Shown: positions 19,781 to 30,640 of the stretch, piece by piece
Numbering within the stretch: position 1 is the first letter of the stretch
How the letters are laid out: each line of letters begins with the position of its first letter
DNA from: Pseudoips prasinana
Lineage: Eukaryota > Arthropoda > Insecta > Lepidoptera > Nolidae
NCBI GenBank assembly: GCA_951640165.1
Contig: OX621252.1
Coordinates: 1,148,501 to 1,212,500 of the forward strand
Direction of reading: 5' to 3'
Length of the DNA stretch: 64,000 bases
Translations under genes and position numbers: made by a program
The notes under the pieces: model-generated
The model's database searches: none
Seen by the model: the letters and a program-made list of their open reading frames with translations, nothing else
Told to the model about the DNA's origin: nothing

Positions 19781-20125
19781 GTAATCGGGTCAATATTATT
19801 CGGCGACAATGGAGCGTATACCCTAATTTGCTAAATATGAATGTTCAGATGCATTATTCACATAAAATAAAATATACATTATCACCCTTATTTAAAAACG
19901 AAGTCTAAAACTAAACAACAGTTGAACTATGGATCAAGCAATATCATTGGATGGTTTTCGACTAAACCAAGGATCGCAGCACGGTTCAGAAATTATATTG
20001 TTATGATGTTTGTATATTTGGTCGTTATCGAATCAAGATTCTTTAATTTTATGCGTATTATCCTTGACCAACGTTACGACGGTACGTATTCTAAGATTTA
20101 AAGAAAATGAATGCTCAGATAATAG

Positions 20126-21406
20126 GTCTTTACCTATGAAATTGCCGTTTTGTATGAAAAAATTTAAACGAATTTTTTTCATGAATTTTTTTATTTGTAT
20201 TAATCGAAGTAATCACCCATGCAATCAATGCATCTTTGCCATCGCAGTGGCAGTTTATTGATGCCCTTCTTAAAGAAATCAGCTGGACGGGAGGCAACAA
20301 ATTCTTCAAAGGCATTTTGTACTGCCTCTCGGGTATTGAATTTTTTTCCCGCCAAGAAGTTATCCAAATTCTGGAAAAAGTAGTAGTCTGTAGGCGCAAG
20401 GTCTGGTGAGTAGGGCGGATGACGGAGAGCTTCCAACCCCAGTTCTTGCAACTTGGAGACCGTCTGCTGTGCAGTATGAGGTCGCGCGTTGTCGTGCAGG
20501 AGCAGCGGAGACGAGCGATTGACCAATGCTGGTTGGAGATGCGCCAGCTTCTCCATCATTGTGCTCAGTTCTTCACAGTACACATCTGCAGTAATGCTCA
20601 CCCCGTTTGGTAAGAAGCTGTGATGAATCACACCGGCGCTAGACCACCAAACAGTGACCATCACTTTTCTAGGGGTAAGTTTTCGTTTAGGGCATTGTTT
20701 AGGTGCTGAACCAGGATCCAACCAACTTGCTGAGCGCTTGCGGTTATCAAACAGAATCCATTTTTCATCGCAGGTAACAATGCGGTTCAAAATTCCTTCA
20801 TTTGTGTGTCTGTTGAGCAGTGCAAGGCACGTCTCGACGCGTACTTCGCGCTGGCGATCATTGAGTTCGTGGGGCACCCATTTGTCAAGCTTTTTTACCT
20901 TGCCAATTTGACGCAAATGGACCAATATTGTTTTGACGCTAACGTCGAAAGCTGCTGCTAATTCAGCCGTAGATTGTGTATCATCAGCTTCCACAACCGC
21001 CTTTAATTCGTCATTGTCGACCAAAGTCTTCGGACGACCGCGAGGTTCATTTTTCAGGTCGTAATTTCCAGAACGGAAGCGAGCAAACCAATAACAGGTG
21101 GTGCGTTGGTTTGTAGTGTTAGCTCCGTAAACGTCGTTGATGTTGCGTGCCGCTTGTGCCGCGTTGCTGCCACGACGGTTCTCATATTCCATAATTACTC
21201 GAATTTTTAACGTATCCATGATGACGAAAAAGATTGAAATGCGATGAAAATGTAACACTAATCAATAAAGAAATGACTACTTTTGGAAAAAAGAATCCAT
21301 GTTTTTAAAATAAAATTAATTTGAAATTAGAATTCTTAGCCAAACAAAAATTATTTTGATTTGAAATGGCCAGTACTGCAGAACGGCAATTTCATAGGTA
21401 AAGACC
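20126..21406 (-). mobile_element. Mariner transposon, copy 1 (full length)
   Basis: The 1,281-bp element has inverted ends beginning GGTCTTTACCTATGAAATTG and TA on both flanks (20124-20125, 21407-21408). It holds an intact transposase frame. It inserted into the satellite array. It is almost identical to 27089-28359, differing by a 10-bp indel in the 5' UTR and a few substitutions. Confidence 0.95.
20200..21219 (-). CDS. Mariner transposase
   Basis: It is 339 codons, starting at 'MDTLKIRVIMEY'. The N-terminal half carries helix-turn-helix regions (about 1-110) with 'GRPKTLVDND' between them. Then come the WVPHEL motif, the first catalytic Asp in 'TCDEKW', the second in 'LLLHDNARPH' and the third in 'YSPDLAPTDYYFF'. 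There are 34 residues between the second and third Asp, the mariner D34D signature. The transposase cuts at the inverted ends and inserts into TA. An upstream in-frame Met at 21258 exists only because of a 10-bp insertion absent from copy 2, so the conserved Met at 21219 is preferred. No inactivating change is seen. Confidence 0.95.
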   Translation of the reverse strand: MDTLKIRVIMEYENRRGSNAAQAARNINDVYGANTTNQRTTCYWFARFRSGNYDLKNEPRGRPKTLVDNDELKAVVEADDTQSTAELAAAFDVSVKTILVHLRQIGKVKKLDKWVPHELNDRQREVRVETCLALLNRHTNEGILNRIVTCDEKWILFDNRKRSASWLDPGSAPKQCPKRKLTPRKVMVTVWWSSAGVIHHSFLPNGVSITADVYCEELSTMMEKLAHLQPALVNRSSPLLLHDNARPHTAQQTVSKLQELGLEALRHPPYSPDLAPTDYYFFQNLDNFLAGKKFNTREAVQNAFEEFVASRPADFFKKGINKLPLRWQRCIDCMGDYFD

Positions 21407-23095
21407 TAATACTTTATCTGCATCAGAAAAAAAAATACATATTAATATGCGAGTAAGTGACCATAATCACATCATGGTTCAATAATTATATTAGATGAGT
21501 ATGGCACTTTTATACAACAAATTTTTAGTTAGTTTTTATTTTTTTATTTTTTTTTTTATTTATTTTTTTATTTGGGTAATGTGTTCGTATATTCGGTCAT
21601 TATCGAATCACGACTCTTTAGTTTTATAGGTATTAGCTTTGATCAACAGTATGAATACGACGGAGCCTATTCCAAGATTTAATGAAAATGAATACTCAGA
21701 TACATTATCTGCATTAGTAAAAAAATGCATATATGAGGAAGTGACCATAATCGCTTCATGGTTCAGAAATAATATTGATATTATATTATATATGGTGTTC
21801 GTATATTCGGTCGTAATAGCATCGCGGCTATTTAATATAATCCGTATTAGCTTTAACCAACTATACCGAGGACGGACGGACGGAGCGTATTCACTGATTA
21901 AATAAATATGAATGTTCAGATACATTATCTGTATCAGGAAAAATACATATTATTATGCGAGTAAGTGACCGTAATCGCATCACGGTTCAGAAATAATATT
22001 GGTATCGTATATTCGGTAATCAAATCATGACTCTTTAATTTTATGGGTATTAATCTTGACCAACGGTATCGATATGACGGAGCTTATTTACAGATTTGAT
22101 GAAAATGAATGCTCAAATTCATTATCTACATCAAATACAATACATATAATTATGAGTAAATGACCCTAATCGCATCACGGTTCAATAAGTATATTGGTAT
22201 GGTATTCGTATATTCGGTCGTAATCGCATCACGACTCTATAAAATATACATTTTTAGACGCCAGAAAACCCTCAGCTAATCTGCGTCAGATAAAACACAT
22301 ACATATGTGAGTAAATTACCGTAATCGCATCACGGTTCAATAAGTATATTGGTATGGTATTCGTATATTTGGTCGTAATCGCATCACGACTCTTTAAAAT
22401 ATACATTTTAAACGCCAGAAAAACTTTTTGCTAATCTGCGTCAGATAAAACACATACATATGTGAGTAAATGACCGTAATCGCATCACGGTTCAATAAGT
22501 ATATTGGTATGGTATTCGTATATTCGGTCGTGATCGCATCATGACTCTTAAAAATATACATTTTTAAACGCCAGCAAACCCTCTGCTAATCTGCGTCAGA
22601 TAAAACACATACATATGTGAGTAAATGACCGTAATCGCATTACGGTTCAATAATTATATTCGCATCACTACTCTTTAATATATATATTTTTAGATGCCAG
22701 CTTAGGCTACAATACTTGACTATTGAGAGCAGTATACAGTAACTTCTTATTACAATTTTATCTTTTTCTAATATTATGCAGTAGATACATAATATTAGAA
22801 AACTTTTCACTTTATTTTTTTTTTAACATGGTTAATTAATTAGCTTATTATAGTATAGTATAGTACCTATAGATTATGTATATAAATTATTATGATTGTA
22901 TCACTTATTGTGCTTGGAATTATCTGTTAGCAATAAGATATCTGTAATAAATAAATAAATAAATAAATAAATACATATGTGAGTAAATAACCGTAATGCC
23001 ATCATGGTTCAATAATTATATTGGTGTGGTATTCGTATATTCGGTCGTAATCACATCACGACTCTTTAAAATATACATTATAATAAAGTCAAATT

Positions 23096-25126
23096 CAACG
23101 ATTTATTTGCAAATAAATATGGTTTTAGAAGTGAATGTAAGAACATTGGTAGCACAACAGGTGCTATAATGTTTTTTTTTAGTTTTTTTTTTATTTATTA
23201 TTATTTAGTTGTCAATGGTATTTCTGCGTTTGGGTACCATCTACTCACAAAACAAGTACCACAGTATTGAGTTTTGTAAATACCTATAAGCCATATCCTG
23301 ATATTAGCATATGAACGAAATCGTTTATTCAATATGGGAGAAAGTGCTGAACGGAATGTATTTTCAGATGAGAAATTAGCTCCTGTTATGTAATGAAGTT
23401 TAATGCTACAGGATTAATTTTTTTTTTTTTTTTTTTTTAATCATCAATGTTATTATTATGACCAAATTTCCATAAATTTTACACGCTGTGTCGTTATCGT
23501 TTTATTGACAGAGATGCAATCATTAATTCAATTGTCTCCATTTTCAGTGCTTGTTACAAAAAAAGGCCTCTTTATTGGCTTTGCCACACTATTATGTTAG
23601 ATTCACATCTCACTAGGCGAGTGAGGAACGACAATAATATCTACTGCCAGGTTGTCTATTATCTTGCATAATCATTTTAAAATTGGTGAAAAACGGAGGA
23701 AACAAGCAAAAGAAAAAGTACCTATTTCTAATCAAGGGTAAACATTTATATTGGAAGCGTTACAATCCTTCTTCCAGTAAATATATCAAGGTCATTTTTA
23801 ATTTAAAAAGTAGGCCTGAACTTGTTTTCTAGATCTGGGGAGCCCGATCTCTCTGCTAAACATAGCATACTAAATTAAAGTAAATATATGTATGCATCTA
23901 ACAATAGGAGTAACCGTATCAAAATAAGGAACTACACGATAATCTTAAATTTAATTTTAATATTTGTTCGATTAGCACGATTATTAGTTCCGTACCTGGG
24001 TGCAATTTATCTATAATTTGTATGTAATTACTGATATACAAGTATATTTATCAGTTGTCTGTTGGCCCCATTTTGACAACAGTACTGGTTCTGCCCAGTC
24101 TGCGATGAGATTACAAGACATTTATTTATTGTTATTATGTATATAATATACTGTATAATTAACTTATAATATTCAAATTAATAGATCCAATATTTACAGC
24201 TACTTAGTTACGTAGCAAATGACTAATACCATTTCAAATTGATAGACAAGCAATGAACAACATTTTCTCTTATACTGGATATCAAACAAAACTAATACAC
24301 GTGTACCATTAACGAATTCTATTTTATACAGGTTTTTTACAACAATCACAGTCAACTTAACTGAAAAAAACCATGTCTGCAAAAGTAGCAAATCAATCAC
24401 ATATTCGCTATACTGGTAACCCAACATGGGTTACTAATACATGTTCTAGAAGTAGACGGGATCAACATCGGGACTTGTACTTGAGTTGTACGTGTACTTG
24501 GTTAATCAAATATAATAAAAGCATTCTGGCTATTTGCGTACGTTTCTGTTACCTACTAATCTAAATAGAAACTACATTGCAGATTATTTAGAATTAAGCT
24601 ATTTGAATGGTTGAATGAAAATAACCTCTATAGCATTAATGAATTCCTGGAACTGACAATTTTCTATTTCAGGATTCAGTCCTGTATTCTCCTTGCTAAG
24701 TGCGTCCATTATAATTTGCCCCATTGTTCAGAGAACACTTGGCAGATATCTAGGTTAGTTTTGTAAGTAAAGTAATCAGGCTTGTAAATAATAAATCATC
24801 ACAACTCCATATGATTTTAACCCAAACATTGCCCCAGGGCATTGTAATTATTAGGGTTTTACAACAGGTACATACCTGTTGTAAAAACAGGGCTTGTACT
24901 ATCTGACACAAAGGGCAGATCTTATTCAATAGAATGGCTAACTGTAAAATAGGTTAGAATAATCTAATAATGCCAGAAAACATTCAGCTAGCAAAACTAA
25001 AATCTAATTATTCATAGACTCACGCCTGTTTGCCAGGGGAGTGTAATGTAATCATAATTGGTAATAAAATAAAATGATAGTATCGCTGTAACCGTCGGTC
25101 ACCTGTATCAATATATACCTGTGATC
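23096..25126. other. Unassigned intron sequence
   Basis: It is AT-rich with a poly-T run at about 23419-23439 and a small palindrome ('acaacaggtacatacctgttgt', 24854-24880). No open frame shows recognisable motifs. Confidence 0.4.
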
Positions 25127-25230
25127 AAAAATGTAAGTACATACTTACTCTCCAGCAAATATACAACATATTGAATCTTAATTCAATATGTTGTATATTT
25201 GCTGGAGAGTAAGTATGTACTTACATTTTT
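25127..25230. repeat. Perfect 104-bp hairpin
   Basis: Arm 25127-25176 is the exact reverse complement of arm 25181-25230; the loop is ctta. No flanking duplication is evident. Confidence 0.95.
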
Positions 25231-25429
25231 TGCTGACACTCGGCATTTGCGTAGATTCAATCGGCACCAAATTTTTCTTCATATTCCTTCTTCGTGAACT
25301 TAGACTAGCCCATTTTTATAGGCCAATACAGTAATTCACATTAAATGTCACTATAATATAATTATAATACTTGTTTACTGAAAATAAAATAAAATAAAAA
25401 GAATTGATGTTTCGATGCCCAACACGAAA

Positions 25430-25665
25430 AGCGAATGAGGTGACATCCAGGTGGCGGCGGAAAAATGACGTTGACATTTTGTCTTTTTAATGTTGCAAGC
25501 TCTAAAAAGTGTTCGATGTCCAGTACATTGAAGAGTGTACTACTGTGTAATATGAAAATCTCGAGGATGCAGCGACGAAATATAATTAACATTAAAAAGT
25601 CAACCGGGGTCAAGCGCTACTAAAACAGAGATTCAATGTGAAGCAGCGAATGAGATGTAACAATA
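25430..25665 (-). repeat. Inverse copy of blocks from 16.9-19.0 kb
   Basis: It includes the complement of 'cgctgcatcctcgagatttt' (25545-25575) and of 'agtagcgcttgaccccggt' (about 25605-25622), followed by the complement of 'ctcattcgctgcttcacat'. These match parts of 18690-19040 and 16940-17000. Confidence 0.6.
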
Positions 25666-25669
25666 GTAG

Positions 25670-26325
25670 CAATGTCCTCCTAACCGAATTTTGGCCACGG
25701 GCGGCCAGTCTCCATGGATTTATCTATCTGCGCGGAACATATTAGGTGCATAATTGTATGCGCAAACACAGGGGCACTTTCTTTTCTATCGGTCTCATGA
25801 TCTGATGGGATGACTAGCGACACGACCGTAATGAGGTCAGGTACTATACCGACGGCTTTACGTGCTCTCCGAGGCACGGAGGTGTAATACCGCCAACAAC
25901 CAGACTTCGGGCTGATGAATATTTTTTAAAAAGATACTTGGGGCGTGATCTACAATCGATATCGAAGGCAATAATATTGTTTTTAGAGTTTTTATCTGTT
26001 TGTCTGTATGTATGTCCGGGCTAAACTCAAAAAGTACTGCATGTATTTACTTCAAATTTTGCATGAATATTACTTAGAGGTCGGGTCAACACATAGGCTA
26101 CATATTATCACGCTATCACTTAAGGGAGAGGAGCTGAGATAATTTATAAAATTTAACGCGGGTAAAACCGCGGGCACAGCTATACTAAATAAAATATTTT
26201 TACAGTAAAATCTCAAAATCACTTTAGGCCCGACTCGGGATTTGAACCCAGCACGTCGTTATCTGCGATTAAACACGCTACCGCTAGACCATCGAGGCTC
26301 GGGATGTACATTGTATGTATCTATC
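25670..26325 (-). mobile_element. tRNA-derived SINE interrupted by another dispersed repeat
   Basis: Outer parts match the SINE at 26575-26895 in reverse ('cctccgaggcacg'-type body; head complement 'gggatttgaacccagcacgt'). The insert, about 25918-26185 ('cttggggcgtgatctacaat' to 'ggtaaaaccgcgggcacagc'), matches 32670-32935. Confidence 0.7.
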
Positions 26326-26574
26326 AATTATATGCGTGTAAAGTACCCCGTGATATAGGGATTAATTTCCCTAGTGCGGGAGATCTTTCTTTAAAAAACA
26401 TCCGTCACTAAGTGCCAGAAGATCAGGCTTACGACAACTTAATGTGCTCTTCTCAAGTCACTGGCAAATGGCAACATTCAGATTATTTTATATTGGATAA
26501 TCCCAAAAACACTTTTTAAAGCCCGTTCCAAGATTTGAACCATGGCCGCATTACGCATGGTTGTTAAGCATAGG

Positions 26575-26895
26575 CCGGTGGTCTAGCGGTAGCGTGTTTA
26601 ACCGCAGATAACGACGTGCTAGGTTCAAATCCCGAGTCGGGCACAAGTGATTTTGAGATTTTACTGAAAAAAAAATTATTTAGTATCAGCCCGAAGTCTG
26701 GTTGTTGGCGGTATTACACCTCCGTGCCTCGGAGAGCACGTAAAGCCGTCGGTATAGTACCTGACCTCATTACGGTTGTGTCGCTAGTCATCCCATCAGA
26801 TCATGACCTGATCTAGCACCTAATATGTTCCGCGCGGATAGAAAGTCTCCATTGAGACTGGCCGCCCGTGGCCAAAATTCGGTTAGAAGGACATT
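26575..26895 (+). mobile_element. tRNA-derived SINE (intact-looking copy)
   Basis: The head 'ggtggtctagcggtagcgtg' is followed by the B box 'ggttcaaatcccgagtcggg', a conserved body ('cctcggagagcacgtaaagc') and an end near 'cggttagaaggacatta'. It is about 320 bp with no ORF. Confidence 0.8.
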
Positions 26896-26968
26896 ACTAT
26901 TATTGTTACATCTCATTCGCTGCGTACATTTTCTGTGGTTGATTACCCTACCAATATACCAACGAGGC

Positions 26969-27014
26969 ATTCAAGGCGTTAACTGTACCTATAGGTACAG
27001 TTAACGCCTTGAAT
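26969..27014. repeat. Perfect 46-bp palindrome with no loop
   Basis: The 23-bp arms 'attcaaggcgttaactgtac(cta)' meet without spacer and are exact reverse complements. It lies 74 bp before mariner copy 2. Confidence 0.9.
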
Positions 27015-27088
27015 TAATATATTACGAAAGAATATACTTCAATTAAACTTGTCTAGGACCTTGAGTGTGACCTTACGGGTTTCTATTA

Positions 27089-28359
27089 GGTCTTTACCTA
27101 TGAAATTGCCGTTCTGCAGTACTGGCCATTTCAAATCAAAATAATTTTTGTTTGGCTAAGAATTCTAATTTCAAATTAATTTTATTTTAAAAACATGGAT
27201 TCTTTTTTCCAAAAGTAGTCATTTCTTTATTGATTAGTGTTACATTTTCATCTTTTTCGTCATCATGGATACGTTAAAAATTCGAGTAATTATGGAATAT
27301 GAGTACCGTCGTGGCAGCAACGCGGCACAAGCGGCACGCAACATCAACGACGTTTACGGAGCTAACACTACAAACCAACGCACCACCTGTTATTGGTTTT
27401 CTCGCTTCCGTTCTGGAAATTTCGACCTGAAAAATGAACCTCGCGGTCGTCCGAAGACTTTGGTCGACAATGACGAATTAAAGGCGGTTGTGGAAGCTGA
27501 TGATACACAATCTACGGCTGAATTAGCAGCAGCTTTCGACGTTAGCGTCAAAACAATATTGGTCCATTTGCGTCAAATTGGCAAGGTAAAAAAGCTTGAC
27601 AAATGGGTGCCCCACGAACTCAATGATCGCCAGCGCGAAGTACGCGTCGAGACGTGCCTTGCACTGCTCAACAGACACACAAATGAAGGAATTTTGAACC
27701 GCATTGTTACCTGCGATGAAAAATGGATTCTGTTTGATAACCGCAAGCGCTCAGCAAGTTGGTTGGATCCTGGTTCAGCACCTAAACAATGCCCTAAACG
27801 AAAACTTACCCCTAGAAAAGTGATGGTCACTGTTTGGTGGTCTAGCGCCGGTGTGATTCATCACAGCTTCTTACCAAACGGGGTGAGCATTACTGCAGAT
27901 GTGTACTGTGAAGAACTGAGCACAATGATGGAGAAGCTGGCGCATCTCCAACCAGCATTGGTCAATCGCTCGTCTCCGCTGCTCCTGCACGACAACGCGC
28001 GACCTCATACTGCACAGCAGACGGTCTCCAAGTTGCAAGAACTGGGGTTGGAAGCTCTCCGTCATCCGCCCTACTCACCAGACCTTGCGCCTACAGACTA
28101 CTACTTTTTCCAGAATTTGGATAACTTCTTGGCGGGAAAAAAATTCAATACCCGAGAGGCAGTACAAAATGCCTTTGAAGAATTTGTTGCCTCCCGTCCA
28201 GCTGATTTCTTTAAGAAGGGCATCAATAAACTGCCACTGCGATGGCAAAGATGCATTGATTGCATGGGTGATTACTTCGATTAATACAAATAAAAAAATT
28301 CATGAAAAAAATTCGTTTAAATTTTTTCATACAAAACGGCAATTTCATAGGTAAAGACC
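27089..28359 (+). mobile_element. Mariner transposon, copy 2 (full length)
   Basis: The 1,271-bp element has the same inverted ends as copy 1, flanked by TA (27087-27088, 28360-28361). It encodes an intact transposase and lies in opposite orientation to copy 1, about 5.7 kb away. Confidence 0.95.
27265..28284 (+). CDS. Mariner transposase
   Basis: This 339-codon frame differs from copy 1 at three residues by eye (EYRRG for ENRRG; WFSRF for WFARF; GNFDL for GNYDL). All three catalytic Asp residues and the WVPHEL and YSPDLAPTDYYFF motifs are intact. It stops about 75 bp before the right terminal repeat. It probably inserted recently and may be active. No host promoter is evident; expression would come from the element itself. 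Confidence 0.95.
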   Translation: MDTLKIRVIMEYEYRRGSNAAQAARNINDVYGANTTNQRTTCYWFSRFRSGNFDLKNEPRGRPKTLVDNDELKAVVEADDTQSTAELAAAFDVSVKTILVHLRQIGKVKKLDKWVPHELNDRQREVRVETCLALLNRHTNEGILNRIVTCDEKWILFDNRKRSASWLDPGSAPKQCPKRKLTPRKVMVTVWWSSAGVIHHSFLPNGVSITADVYCEELSTMMEKLAHLQPALVNRSSPLLLHDNARPHTAQQTVSKLQELGLEALRHPPYSPDLAPTDYYFFQNLDNFLAGKKFNTREAVQNAFEEFVASRPADFFKKGINKLPLRWQRCIDCMGDYFD

Positions 28360-28361
28360 TA

Positions 28362-28936
28362 TTATAATACTCACATACAAAAGAATTAAACGCGTTACGC
28401 ATTCAGCACATTTAATTAACGGCGACGCTCGCACTAGGGTAATGAATCCCTGTGTTGCGGGTACTCTACAAACATATAATTCATGGACACATAGTACACT
28501 CAGACTCAGAACAACTACTTATGGTTCACACAGATAGTTGTTTTGACCGTGTCCTGACGAGTGTCTTAACCGATGCGCCATACGTGCAGTCGCTGCAAGT
28601 CAATGCTAGTGTTCATTAGGATTCTTGAGATTACCTACTTTAGATTTACCTACCTGTCTGCCCGCTCCATGTGCGAGGTGTGAGTGGGGTCAAGTTAAGG
28701 GTAGACAAATGTGTGCCAAACAGTTTTTTCTTGTCTCGATACCGTTCATTAAAAATATAATAAGCAATAGAAAAATTTTGCGAGATTTGCACGACGTTTG
28801 ATAAGTTTAGATTTGGAAAAAGCCAAAGGATTGGGTTTCAGTTTGCTATAGATTATTAGCGTAAGTATTCGTATCAGGCATGGTAGGTTTAAGCACACTC
28901 GAATTACGATGAAAGTGTGCTCTAATGACCCATTTT
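28362..28936. other. Spacer with a SINE fragment
   Basis: About 28490-28600 resembles the '...gcacgtgtgg...' tRNA-SINE on - (tRNA head complement 'aaccgatgcgccatacgtgc'). The rest is unassigned. Confidence 0.5.
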
Positions 28937-30018
28937 TAGGGTTCCGTAGCCAAATGGCAAAAAACGGATCACTTATAGATTCGTCATGTCTGTCCGTCCG
29001 TATGTCACAGCCACTTTTTTCCGAAACTATAAGAGCTGTACTGTTGAAACTTGATAAGTAGATGTATTCTGTGAACCGCATTAGGATTTTTACACAAAAA
29101 TAGAAAAAGAACAATTATTTTTGGGGGGTACGTACATAAATGAAAAAAAAAATTCATCGTACCCATACATGTGGGGTGTTTATGGATAGGTCTTCAAAAA
29201 TCATATTAAGGGTTTCTAATATCATTTTTATGTGCGAGTCGGACTCGCACATCAAGGGTTCCGTAGCAGCAAGTATTTCAGTTATTAAATGAAAGCAAGT
29301 TGCGGTTTATAACGTATTAAAAACTACTTGCTAGATCTCAATCAAACCAATTTTTGTTGTTAGTTTTTATGGTAATGAACATCATATATTTTTTTTAGTT
29401 TTATCATTCTCTTATTTTAGAAGTTACAGGGGGGGGGGGGACTCATTTTATCACTTTGGAAGTGTCTCTCGCGCAAACTATTCAGTTTAGCCAAAAATGA
29501 TATTACAAACCTCAATATGATTTTTGAAGACCTATCCATAGACACCCCACATGTATGGGCACGATCAAAAAAAAAATGTGAGCCGTCACGGGACGCCTGA
29601 CAGATGTGAAACATCGACATTACTTTGTAAAAGTAATATGCAGGAAAGAACATATTGTGATAGGAACTAAATATGTCATAATGATAAAATAGTAAAAAGT
29701 CGATTGCGCATGGCGACGCGTCGCCACACCGTACACACTACTATCGTATAGTAGTATCGCCACGCCATAAATCTGTTTTACTATAGATGTTTCACATCAA
29801 AATTTTTTTGAGTTTCAGTTCTATGTATGGCGACCCCCCAACATTATTGTTCTTTTTCTATTTTTGTGTAAAAATCTTAATGCGGTTTCAGCAGCACAGC
29901 TCCTATAGTTTCGGAAAAAAGTGGCTGGGACATACGGACGGACAGACAGACAGACAGACAGACATGACGAATCTATAAGGGTTCCGTTTTTTGCGATTTG
30001 GCTACGGAACCCTAAAAA
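28937..30018. mobile_element. Two inverted copies of the Jockey-type 3' module, with an insertion
   Basis: 28937-29230 is one partial copy ('gggttccgtagccaaatggc'). 29231-30018 is a second in opposite orientation, ending 'gctacggaaccctaaaaacc'. They meet at 'tgcgagtcggactcgcac'. The second copy is interrupted at about 29577-29806 by sequence whose ends carry 'gatgtgaaacatc' and 'gatgtttcacatc'. Confidence 0.7.
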
Positions 30019-30349
30019 CCAAAGCGATCGACGACTTCAACAATTTTTACATTATATTGTCAACAGTACCTACCCAAACGTTATAATTTGTCAGAAGAAA
30101 ATACATATTTTCAATAGACTTTCTAAAAAATTAATCAGGTTACACAGAGAACGCTGTATTTTCATTAAAATTTACAGGCGATATTTAAGAAGATAATTTA
30201 TATTATTTACATCACCTTGGACGTAGTAGTGGGAAATTGTAAAGACACCATTAAAATAAAGATAAATAATTCTATCCCACTTTCGACGAAAAGCTCCCGC
30301 TCTCAAACTCTCAGAATCAAATATTTTGAAAATCCTGTACTGTAAAACC

Positions 30350-30640
30350 AATCACTGTAATTCCCGTAAGCCATTATCAGGGCATACAATAAAAAATCGC
30401 TGGGCATTGACATCCATGTGGGCGTGGGGAATCGCAGGTCTGCAACTGCCTTCGATCCCGCAACGAATTTAATCAAAAGATACAACTAGGAGATAGAAAA
30501 AGTAGTTTGAATTTTCCTTCAGAACAGAGCGGGAGACATAATGATATAACGAGGTAAGGGCCTTATAAAATGAGAGAATTATACCTCGAGAAACCAGTTG
30601 CAAAGGCACCAAGGGTATATTTTAAGGACCCTGTAAACGT
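30350..30640 (-). mobile_element. R1-like LINE 3' UTR fragment
   Basis: It matches 13895-14165 along its length, sharing 'cgatcccgcaacgaatttaa' and a 'gcgggagacataatgatata'-type stretch. No coding part remains. Confidence 0.6.

Larger units (their letters stand above)
19780..23095. repeat. Diverged satellite-like array
   Basis: A unit marked by 'ttcgtatattcggtcgtaat', 'cgcatcacgactcttta' and 'cgcatcacggttca' recurs. Unit anchors fall near 21583, 21796, 22005, 22204, 22359, 22514 and 23034. Spacing is 200-213 bp at first, then 155 bp. Mariner copy 1 (20126-21406) splits an early unit. AT-rich unrelated sequence interrupts at about 22700-22970. Confidence 0.8.

Noticed and set aside
20654..20911. 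Opposite-strand frames within both mariner copies
   Set aside because: They are identical shadows of the transposase gene in each copy with no domain of their own.
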